This document shows, one piece after another, positions 34,032 through 44,760 of a stretch of DNA of 64,000 nt. Positions within the stretch are counted from its first letter, which is position 1; each line of letters starts with the position of its first letter. The position numbers and the translations under genes were made by a program. The stretch lies in NCBI GenBank assembly GCA_964401995.1, contig CAYOAP010000006.1:62001-126000 (forward strand), in the 5' to 3' direction. Under the pieces are notes generated by a model. That model saw only the letters and a program-made list of their open reading frames with translations, did no database searches and was not told the origin of the DNA. This DNA is from DATCBF01 sp964401995. GTDB lineage: Bacteria > Actinomycetota > Thermoleophilia > Solirubrobacterales > 70-9.

Positions 34032-35201
34032 TCACCCGCGGAAGTCGATGCGCTTCTTGTATGCCTCGACGGCGCCGAGCACGTCGTCGATGTGGTCGCC
34101 GCCGAACTTCTCGCGGTAGCAGCGGGCCAGGGCCAGGCAGACCATCGCCTCGGCGACGACGGCGGCCGCGGGGACCACGGTCGAGTCGGTGCGCTCGCGC
34201 AGCGCCTGGGCCGGCTGCTTGGTCTCGGTGTCGACCGAGCGCAGCGGCTTGGTCAGGGTCGAGATCGGCTTGATCGCGGCGCGGACGCTGAGCGGCTGGC
34301 CGTTGGTCATCCCGCCCTCGAGGCCACCGGCGTGGTTGGTTTCGCGGAAGTAGCCGTCCTTCTCCGACCAGAAGATCTCGTCGTGGGCCTCGGAGCCGGG
34401 GCGGCCGGCGACGTCCCAGGCTTCGCCGATCGAGACCCCCTTGACCGACTGGATCGAGGCGACGGCGCCGGCGAGGCGGCCGTCGAGGCGGTCTTCCCAG
34501 GAGATGTGGGAGCCGAGCCCGGGGACGAGGCCAAAGGTGAGCACCTCAAAGGTTCCGCCGAGGCTCTCGTTGGCCTTGCGCAGGCGGTTGATCTCGGCCA
34601 CCATCGCGGCGCTGGCCTCGGCGTCGAGGCAGCGGACCGGGTCGTCGTCGACCCCGTCGAAATCGGCCGGGCCGAGGTCAGCCTGCTCGGGGGCGACGAT
34701 CGAGGCGATCTGGGTGACGTGGCTGAAGACGCTGACCCCAAGCGCGCTGAGGAAGCCGCGGGCGAGCGAGCCGGCGGCGACGCGGGCAGCGGTCTCGCGG
34801 GCGCTGGCGCGCTCGAGGATGTTGCGGATGTCGGAGTGGCCGTATTTCTGGGCGCCGACGAGGTCGGCGTGGCCGGGACGCGGCAGGTGGACCTCGTCGG
34901 GCTCGAAGCCCTCGACCGGCCACGGGTTCATCCGCTCCTCCCAGTTCTTGTAGTCGCGGTTGGCGACCAGGGCGGCGATCGGGCTGCCAAGCGTGCGCCC
35001 GTGGCGGACGCCGGAGCGGATCTCGACCGTGTCGGTCTCGATCCTCATCCGCCCGCCGCGGCCGTGGCCGAGCTGGCGGCGTGCCATGTCGCGGTCGAGC
35101 GCCTCGCGGTCGAGCTCGAGCCCGGCCGGCATCCCCTCGACGATCGCGACCAGCCCTGGCCCGTGCGACTCGCCTGCGGTTGTGAAGCGGAAGTTGGTCA
35201 T
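34032..35201 (-). CDS. aroC: Chorismate synthase
   Basis: Final shikimate step, EPSP to chorismate, needing reduced FMN. 389 residues. Signature regions: FTTAGESHGPGLVAIVEGMPAG at the start, RRQLGHGRGGRMRIETD, RASARETAARVAAGSLAR and NHAGGLEGGMTNGQPLSVRAAIKPISTL. ATG at 35199-35201. The stop of a secreted beta-helix gene lies only 4 bp upstream, so the non-metabolic genes appear inserted into the aroE-aroC junction of this operon. Confidence 0.97.
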   Translation of the reverse strand: MTNFRFTTAGESHGPGLVAIVEGMPAGLELDREALDRDMARRQLGHGRGGRMRIETDTVEIRSGVRHGRTLGSPIAALVANRDYKNWEERMNPWPVEGFEPDEVHLPRPGHADLVGAQKYGHSDIRNILERASARETAARVAAGSLARGFLSALGVSVFSHVTQIASIVAPEQADLGPADFDGVDDDPVRCLDAEASAAMVAEINRLRKANESLGGTFEVLTFGLVPGLGSHISWEDRLDGRLAGAVASIQSVKGVSIGEAWDVAGRPGSEAHDEIFWSEKDGYFRETNHAGGLEGGMTNGQPLSVRAAIKPISTLTKPLRSVDTETKQPAQALRERTDSTVVPAAAVVAEAMVCLALARCYREKFGGDHIDDVLGAVEAYKKRIDFRG

Positions 35202-35205
35202 CAGG

Positions 35206-36549
35206 TCAGGGGCGTTTCTCGATCAACTTGAACGATGTTTCTTTCTCTCCCAAGGTGCCTCCCGTGGGGATAAATCTCAGAATCACGCTCAACCCAGCGT
35301 GGCCTTTTTCGATCAAGCTCTTCTTCGTCCTGCCGACGGGCTTGACTGGAAGCTTCAGGGTCGCCACGCCCTCCGAGGAGCGCGTGACCTTCTTCACCCC
35401 TTTGCCGGAGAGGGTGAACTTGCCTGCATCGGGAACGGTGACGGGGAGAATCGCGGTCCCCTTCTTCTTGTTCCGCTTCAGCTTGCCCACCGTGAAGCTA
35501 TGAGAGGGAGCGAGAGGCATCGGCGCCGCGCATGAGACCGGCAAGAACTCGTAGGCGCCGATGTCGGTCACCGGTGCCCCGCCGAGGCAGGCCGCCAGCG
35601 AGCGCGAATTGCCGGCCAGGTCGATCGAGCCGTTCAAGGGATTGTTGACCCCTGCGTCGATCGTCGGCGCGCCGACGGCCTCACGAAGATCGCCGCTGGC
35701 GGCATTGACGAATTTGGGTGAGGCGACCTGGTTGCCGTTCGTCCCCGGCGCGGTGACGGTTGCCAAGGGCGGAAGTTCTCCGCTGACGGTCGCGAAGCTC
35801 GAATTGGCGAGCTTGACTTCAACCACCGGCAGCCCGCCTCCGTTGAGTTCGACCTGGATGTCGGGATGGTGGTCGGAGTGGGCGATCACATCAGTGCCTT
35901 CGACCACGGCTTTGGAGAGGCTGCCGGTGGCGCTGACGCGAAGCGCGTTCCCACCCGAGTTGGTGGCAAGCGCCGTGACGTTGCGCAGGATCACCGTCCC
36001 ATTCGTGCCCGGCGCGCCGACCTCGATAGCCGCCGACCCTTTTTCGCCATCGTCATGCGTCCAGCAGACGCTGTCGCGCATGACCGTGCCGACCGCAAGC
36101 GAGCAGGCGCTTGATGACGGACCGGTGTAAGAGACAAAGAGCCTTTCGGCAATGCCGGAGTTGAGGACCAAGCCGCCACCCGCTCCTTCAATCGTCATGT
36201 CATGAAGAGTGGGTTTGGCGATGGTGTTGACGTGGACGTTGCCCCCGGCCGTGTTGAGCACGGTTGCCGCCGCCGCGCCCGGCTGCCCGCCGATATCGAT
36301 TTCTTTGGCGATGCCCAGCCCTCCGCCCGGAAGCACGTAGGTGCCTGGCGCAAGCGAGACGCTGTCTTCGTTGACCGCCTGTGACACAGCTTCCGTCAAC
36401 GAGCATGGGGTCGCCTGTGCGCAGGTGACTCCGCTCCCTGTCGGGCTCGCGTAATAGGTGCCGGCGCCCGCCAGCGCAAACGGGGCAAGCGCCGCGAAGG
36501 CAGCGACGAAACTCGCCCAGATCAGCGTGAACCGCAGGGGTGTGCTCAT
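35206..36549 (-). CDS. Secreted beta-helix-like protein A (choice-of-anchor Q type)
   Basis: 447 residues. Signal peptide (LIWASFVAAFAALAPFALAGA), then YYASPTGSGVTCAQATPCSLTEAV, a start typical of right-handed beta-helix surface proteins. Repeating short strands fill about 60-320; PTIDAGVNNPLNGSIDLAGNSRSLAACLGGAPVTDIGAYEF is the choice-of-anchor Q end motif. The C-terminal 100 residues form a Lys-rich module (TVGKLKRNKKKGTAILPVTVPDAGKFTLSGKGVKK). Paralogue of the next gene. Probable cell-surface or matrix protein; ligand unknown. It sits within the aro operon. Confidence 0.8.
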   Translation of the reverse strand: MSTPLRFTLIWASFVAAFAALAPFALAGAGTYYASPTGSGVTCAQATPCSLTEAVSQAVNEDSVSLAPGTYVLPGGGLGIAKEIDIGGQPGAAAATVLNTAGGNVHVNTIAKPTLHDMTIEGAGGGLVLNSGIAERLFVSYTGPSSSACSLAVGTVMRDSVCWTHDDGEKGSAAIEVGAPGTNGTVILRNVTALATNSGGNALRVSATGSLSKAVVEGTDVIAHSDHHPDIQVELNGGGLPVVEVKLANSSFATVSGELPPLATVTAPGTNGNQVASPKFVNAASGDLREAVGAPTIDAGVNNPLNGSIDLAGNSRSLAACLGGAPVTDIGAYEFLPVSCAAPMPLAPSHSFTVGKLKRNKKKGTAILPVTVPDAGKFTLSGKGVKKVTRSSEGVATLKLPVKPVGRTKKSLIEKGHAGLSVILRFIPTGGTLGEKETSFKLIEKRP

Positions 36550-36604
36550 GCCGACAAGGCTATAGGCGCGACATCAGCCACGGGCGGCGCGTCTCATCCC
36601 CCAG

Positions 36605-37933
36605 CTAGGGGAGGTTCTTGACCAGCTTCACTTTCTCGCTCTGAGTTGCGGCGACGCCGCCGCTGGGAACGAATGTCAGCTTCAATTTCAGCTTGGCCTT
36701 GCCGGTTCCGGTCAAGCCTTTCTTGGCTTTGCCAGACGCTTTAATGTGGAGTTTCAAGGTTCCGGCGCCTTTGCTGGAAAGCGAGACTTTCTTCACGCCT
36801 TTGCCGGAGAGGGTAAGCGTGCCGGCGCCCGGCACTTTGACCGAGAGGGTGGCCGTGCCTTTTTTCTTGTTCAGCTTCAGCTTGCCGAGCTTGAACTTGT
36901 TCGACGGAGAAGCAGGGGCCGGGCCGGCGCAGGAGGCCGAGGCGAGCTCGTAGGCACCGATGTCCGGGATCGGGGTTCCGCCGATGCAGAGTGCCTGGGA
37001 GCGTGGATTGCCAAGCAGGTCGACCGTGTCTTCGAGCGCGCTGGCGATGCCGGCGTCGACCGTCGACGAGGCGGCGGCCTCGCGGAAGTCACCCGTCGCC
37101 GGCCCGACAAAGGCTGGGAAAACGATCTGGTTGCTGCTAGCGCCGGGGGCGGTGACCGTGGCCCCTGTCCCGACCTGGCTCACCGTGCCGTAATTCGAGT
37201 GATTCAGCGCGATCGTCGCCGTGGCGGGGCCACTGACGACGAGCGCTTCCACGTCAGCGTGATTGACGGCGCGAGCGATCACGTTGCTGCCTTCAATCGA
37301 CGCTTTGGTGCCGCTGTTCCCAACTTCGAGCTGCATCGCGGGGGCAGCTGGCGCCGTCGTGATCAGCGTGTCATTGCGAAGCGTTACCGGGTTGGCAGTG
37401 CCAGAGAAGAACTGCTCACGAAGGGCCGAGTTGAGGCTGGCGCCGTCGTGGGCCCAGCAGACGCTGTTGCGCAGGGTCGCTCCCGAGCCGAGAAAGCAGG
37501 CCGTGTGGTTCACGCCAGTCCCTGTGTAGGAAATGAAGATCCTGTCGGCCACCCCGGAGAAGAGGGAGAGTTCGCCACCGCCTTCGATATGCAAGTCGTG
37601 AAGGTGGGCGCTGGAAACGGAAATGCTGGTCGCAACCGTGGTCTGGAGCACCGGGGCAGGCAACCCAGGCTGGCCACCGACATCGATCGGCGCCGAGAGG
37701 AACAGCATGCTCGAAAGCGCATAGGTGCCGGGGCCGACCACAACATTTCCCAGGCTGCCATTTCCTTTACTCACCGCTTCGTTTAGCGAGCAGGGCGCCG
37801 GCTGCGTGCAGGCCGAGCCAGTGCCGGTCGGCGAGGCGTAGAAGGGGCCTGCCGCTAACGCTGACGGGACAAGCACCGCGAGGATGGCGAGACAGCTCGC
37901 CCCGATCAGGGAGAAACGCAGCGGTCTATTCAT
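36605..37933 (-). CDS. Secreted beta-helix-like protein B (paralogue of A)
   Basis: 442 residues from ATG 37931-37933 (MNRPLRFSLIGASC), giving a proper signal peptide; a longer in-frame extension is antisense-like and rejected. Same architecture as protein A: YASPTGTGSACTQPAPCSLNEAVS, beta-helix region, TVDAGIASALEDTVDLLGNPRSQALCIGGTPIPDIGAYELAS and the Lys-rich C-terminal module KLGKLKLNKKKGTATLSVKVPGAGTLTLSGKGVKKVSLSSKG. Tandem duplicate of A, separated by 55 bp. The C-terminal module may bind the wall; that is inference. Confidence 0.8.
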   Translation of the reverse strand: MNRPLRFSLIGASCLAILAVLVPSALAAGPFYASPTGTGSACTQPAPCSLNEAVSKGNGSLGNVVVGPGTYALSSMLFLSAPIDVGGQPGLPAPVLQTTVATSISVSSAHLHDLHIEGGGELSLFSGVADRIFISYTGTGVNHTACFLGSGATLRNSVCWAHDGASLNSALREQFFSGTANPVTLRNDTLITTAPAAPAMQLEVGNSGTKASIEGSNVIARAVNHADVEALVVSGPATATIALNHSNYGTVSQVGTGATVTAPGASSNQIVFPAFVGPATGDFREAAASSTVDAGIASALEDTVDLLGNPRSQALCIGGTPIPDIGAYELASASCAGPAPASPSNKFKLGKLKLNKKKGTATLSVKVPGAGTLTLSGKGVKKVSLSSKGAGTLKLHIKASGKAKKGLTGTGKAKLKLKLTFVPSGGVAATQSEKVKLVKNLP

Positions 37934-37958
37934 TCCTACAAGGCTAGCGGTGAAACGC

Positions 37959-38750
37959 TCAACCGCAAGCCGCGGCGCGCATCGCCTCGACCGGCGGCTC
38001 GCGGCCGGTCCAGATCTGCAGCGAGAGGGCGCCCTGCTGGACCAGGATCTCGATCCCGTCGACGACGGCGGCGCCGGCCGCCGTGGCTGCCTGCAGCAGC
38101 TTGGTCGGCCCGGCGTTGTAGACCAGGTCGACAATCAGCTGCCCGGGGACGAAGCCGTCGGCGGCGAGCGGCAGGCCCTGGAAGGGATCTTCGCCGCGCA
38201 GGCCGACGGCGGTTGAGTTGACGATCAGCTCATACGCGCCCGGATCGGGCTCGACGACGGGGCTGCCTCCCAGCTCAGCGCTGAGGTCGCGAGAGCGGCG
38301 CTCGGTCCGGTTCCAGATATCGACCTTCGCTCCCTCGCGGATCAGCGCCCAGACCACCGCCCGGGCGGCGCCGCCGGCGCCCAGCACCAGCGCCCGGCGG
38401 CCGGCGGGCGAGACCGCCATCGCGTTCAGCAGGCCCTGGGCGTCGGTGTTCTCGGCGCGGATCTCGCCGCCGGAGAAGATCAGCGTGTTGGCGGCCCCGA
38501 TCTCGCGCGCCACCTCGGAGAGCTCGTCGGCGACCGCCAGCGCCGCCCCCTTGTGCGGGACGGTGACGTTGGCGCCGGCGAACCCGGCCGCCGCCATCGA
38601 GAGCACCCGCTCCTCGAAGCCGTCGGGTGCCACTTCGATCGCCTCGTAGCTCCAATCGTCCCCCAGCCCCAGCGCCGCCAGGGCCGCGTTCTGCATCGCC
38701 GGCGAGCGCGAGTGGGCGACCGGGTAGCCGAGGACGGCGAGCCGGCTCAC
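37959..38750 (-). CDS. aroE: Shikimate dehydrogenase
   Basis: NADPH-dependent reduction of 3-dehydroshikimate. 263 residues. Substrate site VLGYPVAHSRSPAMQNAALAALG, catalytic Lys in GANVTVPHKGAALAVADEL, Asp in AENTDAQGLLNAM, Rossmann GAGGAARAVVWALI with NRT after strand 2 (WNRTERRSRDL), and VNSTAVGLRGEDP. GTG start (38748-38750) overlaps the mltG TGA (GTGA). Separated from aroC by two secreted-protein genes. Confidence 0.95.
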   Translation of the reverse strand: MSRLAVLGYPVAHSRSPAMQNAALAALGLGDDWSYEAIEVAPDGFEERVLSMAAAGFAGANVTVPHKGAALAVADELSEVAREIGAANTLIFSGGEIRAENTDAQGLLNAMAVSPAGRRALVLGAGGAARAVVWALIREGAKVDIWNRTERRSRDLSAELGGSPVVEPDPGAYELIVNSTAVGLRGEDPFQGLPLAADGFVPGQLIVDLVYNAGPTKLLQAATAAGAAVVDGIEILVQQGALSLQIWTGREPPVEAMRAAACG

Positions 38751-40255
38751 TGCCCGCAGGTGGTCGGCGAGTTGCCCCCGTTGGCGGCGCGAGCCGAGTT
38801 GTAGCGTTCGACGTCGGCTTCGAATTCGGCGTTGGTCTTGGAGAAGGAGAGTTCGCCGCAGGCGCCCGGCTTGACCACGTAGTAGAGGTAGCCGACCTTG
38901 GCCGGGTGGGCGGCGGCTTCGATCGAGGCGAGCCCGGGGCTGTCGATCGGGCCCGGCGGCAAGCCCTGGTGCGTGCGCGTGTTGTACGACGAGGGGGTCG
39001 CCAGCTCCGATTCGGTCAGCGGCCGGGTGTAGTTGTGGACCGCGAAGCGGGTCGTCGCGTCGATCCCGAGCGGGATCCCCTGGTGCAGGCGGTTGTAGAT
39101 GACGGCGGCGACCAGCGGCCGCTCGCTTTCGAGCTGGGCCTCACGATCGACCATCGAGGCGATCGTCAACACGTCATAGGTGGTCAGGTTCTTGGAGCGG
39201 GCGTAGCTCATGTCGACGCCCTTGATCCGGCGCTTGAAGTCCTGCAGCTGCAGCTGGACCAGGTCGGCGGCGGGCGCCCCCGGTTTCAGTTCGAAGGTGT
39301 CGGGAAAGAGGAAGCCCTCCAGGTTCTTGGCGTCCTTGCCGCCGTAGGCGGCGGGCTTGAGGTACTTGGAGCGCACCGTCTCCTTCATGTAGCTGCCGCT
39401 GAGCCCGTCTTCCTTGACCAGGGGCGCAGCCAGTTCGCGGCTGTAGCCCTCGGGGATCGTGACCGTAGTCGTCTTCTTCACCGGCGGCACCGAGAGCTTG
39501 TCAAGCGCCGCGCTGTAGCTCATGTCGTGGGCGAGGACAAAGCGGCCCGCGTAGAGGTCGGAGCGCTTGCCGGAGAGCGTGGCGCGGAGCTGGAAGAAGG
39601 TCGAGCTGGAGACGACGCCCTTGCTGTCGAGCAGGTCGCCGACCTCGCTGACGCCGGCGCCTTTGGGAATGGTGACGACGACCGTGCCAGTGCCATCGCC
39701 GTGGAAGGGCTGGAAGAGGGCGAAGAGGAACCAGAGCACGACCAGCGCGGCGACGGCGGCGACGATCCGGAGCGGATGGCGCCGCAGCGCCGCGAAGAAG
39801 CCTCGGCCTCCACCGCGGGAAGGGCCGTCTGACGACGCTTTCGGGGCCGTGAAGGCGTATTCGTCGGACTCCTCGCCAGCCGAGGCAGGGGGCTCATCCC
39901 AGAACTCCTCGTCGGGAGACAAGGGCACGGCCGGCGGTGTGGGTGGTGGCGGTGGCGGCTTGGGAGGCGCCGGATCAGGGACAGGAGGTGGCGCGGGAGC
40001 CTTGGGCTGGACCGGCGGCGACACCTCCGCCGGCTGCGCTGGCACCGGCTTCGGCGCATCGGCAACCGGCTCGTCCGCGTCTTTGCGCTTGCCCCATTTG
40101 CGGCGCGGCTTCGACTGCTTCGGCTCGGCGTCTCCCCCGCCCTCTTCGCGCTGGCGGCGACGCTCCTCGCGCTCGAGGCGGCGGCGCTCGCGCTCGGCGG
40201 CGGCAGGGTCGTCGGGATTGACAAAGGGATCCTCGGGAAGCCAGTCGTCAGCCAT
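38747..40255 (-). CDS. mltG: Endolytic transglycosylase MltG (YceG family)
   Basis: Membrane-anchored lytic transglycosylase that terminates glycan strands near the divisome or elongasome. 502 residues: a long cytoplasmic N-terminus, acidic/basic then Pro-rich (PPKPPPPPPTPPAVP, about 85-120), one membrane helix (LRIVAAVAALVVLWFLFALF), a LysM-like segment and the YceG domain with catalytic Glu in IASMVDREAQLESERPLVAAVIYNRLHQGIPLGID and THQGLPPGPIDSPG. ATG 40253-40255 is chosen; it overlaps ruvX by 8 bp. The ruvX-mltG-aroE order is typical of actinobacteria. Confidence 0.93.
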   Translation of the reverse strand: MADDWLPEDPFVNPDDPAAAERERRRLEREERRRQREEGGGDAEPKQSKPRRKWGKRKDADEPVADAPKPVPAQPAEVSPPVQPKAPAPPPVPDPAPPKPPPPPPTPPAVPLSPDEEFWDEPPASAGEESDEYAFTAPKASSDGPSRGGGRGFFAALRRHPLRIVAAVAALVVLWFLFALFQPFHGDGTGTVVVTIPKGAGVSEVGDLLDSKGVVSSSTFFQLRATLSGKRSDLYAGRFVLAHDMSYSAALDKLSVPPVKKTTTVTIPEGYSRELAAPLVKEDGLSGSYMKETVRSKYLKPAAYGGKDAKNLEGFLFPDTFELKPGAPAADLVQLQLQDFKRRIKGVDMSYARSKNLTTYDVLTIASMVDREAQLESERPLVAAVIYNRLHQGIPLGIDATTRFAVHNYTRPLTESELATPSSYNTRTHQGLPPGPIDSPGLASIEAAAHPAKVGYLYYVVKPGACGELSFSKTNAEFEADVERYNSARAANGGNSPTTCGQ

Positions 40256-40652
40256 CTCGCTCCTCGCTGCTGGGTTTGATGCTCGCCAGATAAGCCTCGA
40301 GCAGGTGGGCCGCGGCAAGCGAGTCGGGCGCCGCCGAGGCGCCGGCGCGGCGGCTGGCATCGGCCATCCGCGTCGTCAGCCGCTCGTCGTAGGTCTCGAC
40401 CGGCACATCCAAGATCGCCTCAAGTTCGGCGCAGAAGCTGCGGGTCAGCGCCGCCTGGCTGCCCTCCTCGCCGCTGAGATGCAAGGGCAGGCCGACGACG
40501 ACCCGCTCGACCTCGCGCTCGGCGACCAGCTCGGCGACCGCGCGCGGCTCCGGCGGCTCGATCACCGGCACCGGCGTCGCCAGGGTGCCGCTGGGGTCGG
40601 AGATCGCGCAGCCGATCCGGGCGGTGCCGTGGTCGAGGGCGAGCACGCGCAT
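40248..40652 (-). CDS. ruvX: RuvX/YqgF Holliday junction resolvase-like protein
   Basis: 134-residue RNase H-fold protein (rRNA processing or junction resolution). Catalytic Asp in VLALDHGTARIGCAISD, then VVVGLPLHLSGEEGSQAA, YDERLTTRMA (Glu/Arg) and the last acidic residue near AAHLLEAYL. It lies 3 bp after alaS and overlaps mltG, the conserved alaS-ruvX-mltG order. Confidence 0.94.
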   Translation of the reverse strand: MRVLALDHGTARIGCAISDPSGTLATPVPVIEPPEPRAVAELVAEREVERVVVGLPLHLSGEEGSQAALTRSFCAELEAILDVPVETYDERLTTRMADASRRAGASAAPDSLAAAHLLEAYLASIKPSSEERDG

Positions 40653-40655
40653 CGC

Positions 40656-43280
<2,625 letters not shown>

Positions 43281-43311
43281 AAGTGGCAGAGCCTAAGCGC
43301 TGGGAGCGGCG

Positions 43312-44760
43312 TCAGGCCGCGGCGGCGATCGTGCCGTGGCCGACGATCGCCTCGCCGGCGAGCAGGACCGCGGTCTGGCCCGGGGAGACGCCCGTGAACG
43401 CTTCTGCGAGCGCCACCTCGAGCGTGGCGTGGCGGCCGCTCTCGGCCGCCGGGATCGCGGCCGGGATCAGGCGCGAGTGGTAGCGCAGGCGGACCGCGTC
43501 GACGCTGGCGCCGTCGCGGTGGAGGACGGCGTTGCGGATGCGCACGGTCCGCGCCTCCAGCTCCTCGCGGCTGCCGACCGTGACCGTGTTGGCCTCGGCG
43601 TCAGTCGAGAGCACGTAGAGCGGCTGCGGGGCAGAGACGCCGATGCCGCGGCGCTGGCCGACGGTGAAGTTGTGGTGGCCGTCGTGGCGGCCGATCGTGC
43701 GCCCGGCGCGGTCGAGCAGGGCGCCGTCGCGGTCGCGCAGGCCGCCGTGGCGGCGCAGGAACTGCTCCTTGCCCTGGCCAGCGAGGAAGCAGAGGTCCTG
43801 GCTCTCGGGCTTGCGGGCGACGGTCAGATTGTGGCGGGCGGCGATCGCCCGCACTTCGGGCTTGGTCAGCTCGGTCAGCGGGAAACGCAGCCGCTTCAGC
43901 AGCTCCAGCGGCATCGCCGCCAGCATGTAGCTCTGGTCCTTGGACTCGTCGGCGGCGGCGGCCAGCAGCGGGCCGTCGCCATCGTCGACGATGCGGGCGT
44001 AGTGGCCGGTGATCAGGTGGGTGGCGCCGACCCGCTCGGCGAGGTCGACCATCGCCGCGATCCGCACCTCCCCGTTGCAGAGGATGCAGGGGTTGGGGGT
44101 GTTGCCCTCGGCGTAGCCGCTGATGAAGCGATCGACGACGCGCTGGCGGAATTCCTCCTCGAGGTCGAGGGTGAAGTGGGGCATGCCGAGCGAGTGGGCA
44201 AGCCCGCGGGCGCCGAGCACGGCCTCGGGCGAGCAACAGGCCTTGGCGCCGTCGGTCATCGGGTCGGCCCAGAGCTTGACCGTGACCCCGACCACCTCCG
44301 CCCCGCCCTCGCGCTCGAGCAGGGCGGCGACGGCGCTGTCGACCCCGCCCGACATCGCAACCGCGACCCGCTTGGCGGCGGGCTGCTCCAGCACCTCGGC
44401 CGAGGAGGCGGCGGCCGCGAGCGCCCGGTGCAGGGCATCGCCGGCGAGCTGGGCGGCGTGGCGCTTGGCCGGGGCGAGGCCGCCGAGCGCGGCATCGATC
44501 TCCTCGATCCCGACCTTGGCCGCGTCGAGAACCCGCTCGCCGCAGACAAGGTCGACCGCGGCGGCGGTGGCGGCGCGCATCGCCCCGCAGCCCTCGCTGT
44601 CGAAGCTGGCTGAGGCCACTTCGCCGCCGTCCAAGGAGAGCGAGATCCGCGAGACGTCGCCGCAGGCCGCGCCGCCGGCGGCGCCGGTGAAGGCGCCATC
44701 GGGGACGGGCCCAAGCCGCGCCTCGTCTCGCAGGTAATGCTCAAAAAGTTCCCGCTCCAT
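43312..44760 (-). CDS. mnmA: IscU-like scaffold fused to tRNA 2-thiouridylase MnmA
   Basis: 482-residue fusion. Residues 1-125 resemble IscU/SufU scaffolds: GGAACGDVSRISLSLDGGEVASASFDSEGCGAMRAA carries Cys33, Asp35 and Cys58, but the third cluster Cys of IscU is Ala102 (RHAAQLAGDAL). Residues 128-482 are MnmA, which makes s2U34 in tRNA: PP-loop VAVAMSGGVDSAVAALL, NTPNPCILCNGEVRI (Cys225, Cys228) and QDLCFLAG (Cys324), and FTVGQRRGIGVS. The DxxC of common MnmA is CxxC here, giving three Cys that could hold an Fe-S cluster. TGATG overlap with the upstream DUF559 gene. Confidence 0.88.
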   Translation of the reverse strand: MERELFEHYLRDEARLGPVPDGAFTGAAGGAACGDVSRISLSLDGGEVASASFDSEGCGAMRAATAAAVDLVCGERVLDAAKVGIEEIDAALGGLAPAKRHAAQLAGDALHRALAAAASSAEVLEQPAAKRVAVAMSGGVDSAVAALLEREGGAEVVGVTVKLWADPMTDGAKACCSPEAVLGARGLAHSLGMPHFTLDLEEEFRQRVVDRFISGYAEGNTPNPCILCNGEVRIAAMVDLAERVGATHLITGHYARIVDDGDGPLLAAAADESKDQSYMLAAMPLELLKRLRFPLTELTKPEVRAIAARHNLTVARKPESQDLCFLAGQGKEQFLRRHGGLRDRDGALLDRAGRTIGRHDGHHNFTVGQRRGIGVSAPQPLYVLSTDAEANTVTVGSREELEARTVRIRNAVLHRDGASVDAVRLRYHSRLIPAAIPAAESGRHATLEVALAEAFTGVSPGQTAVLLAGEAIVGHGTIAAAA

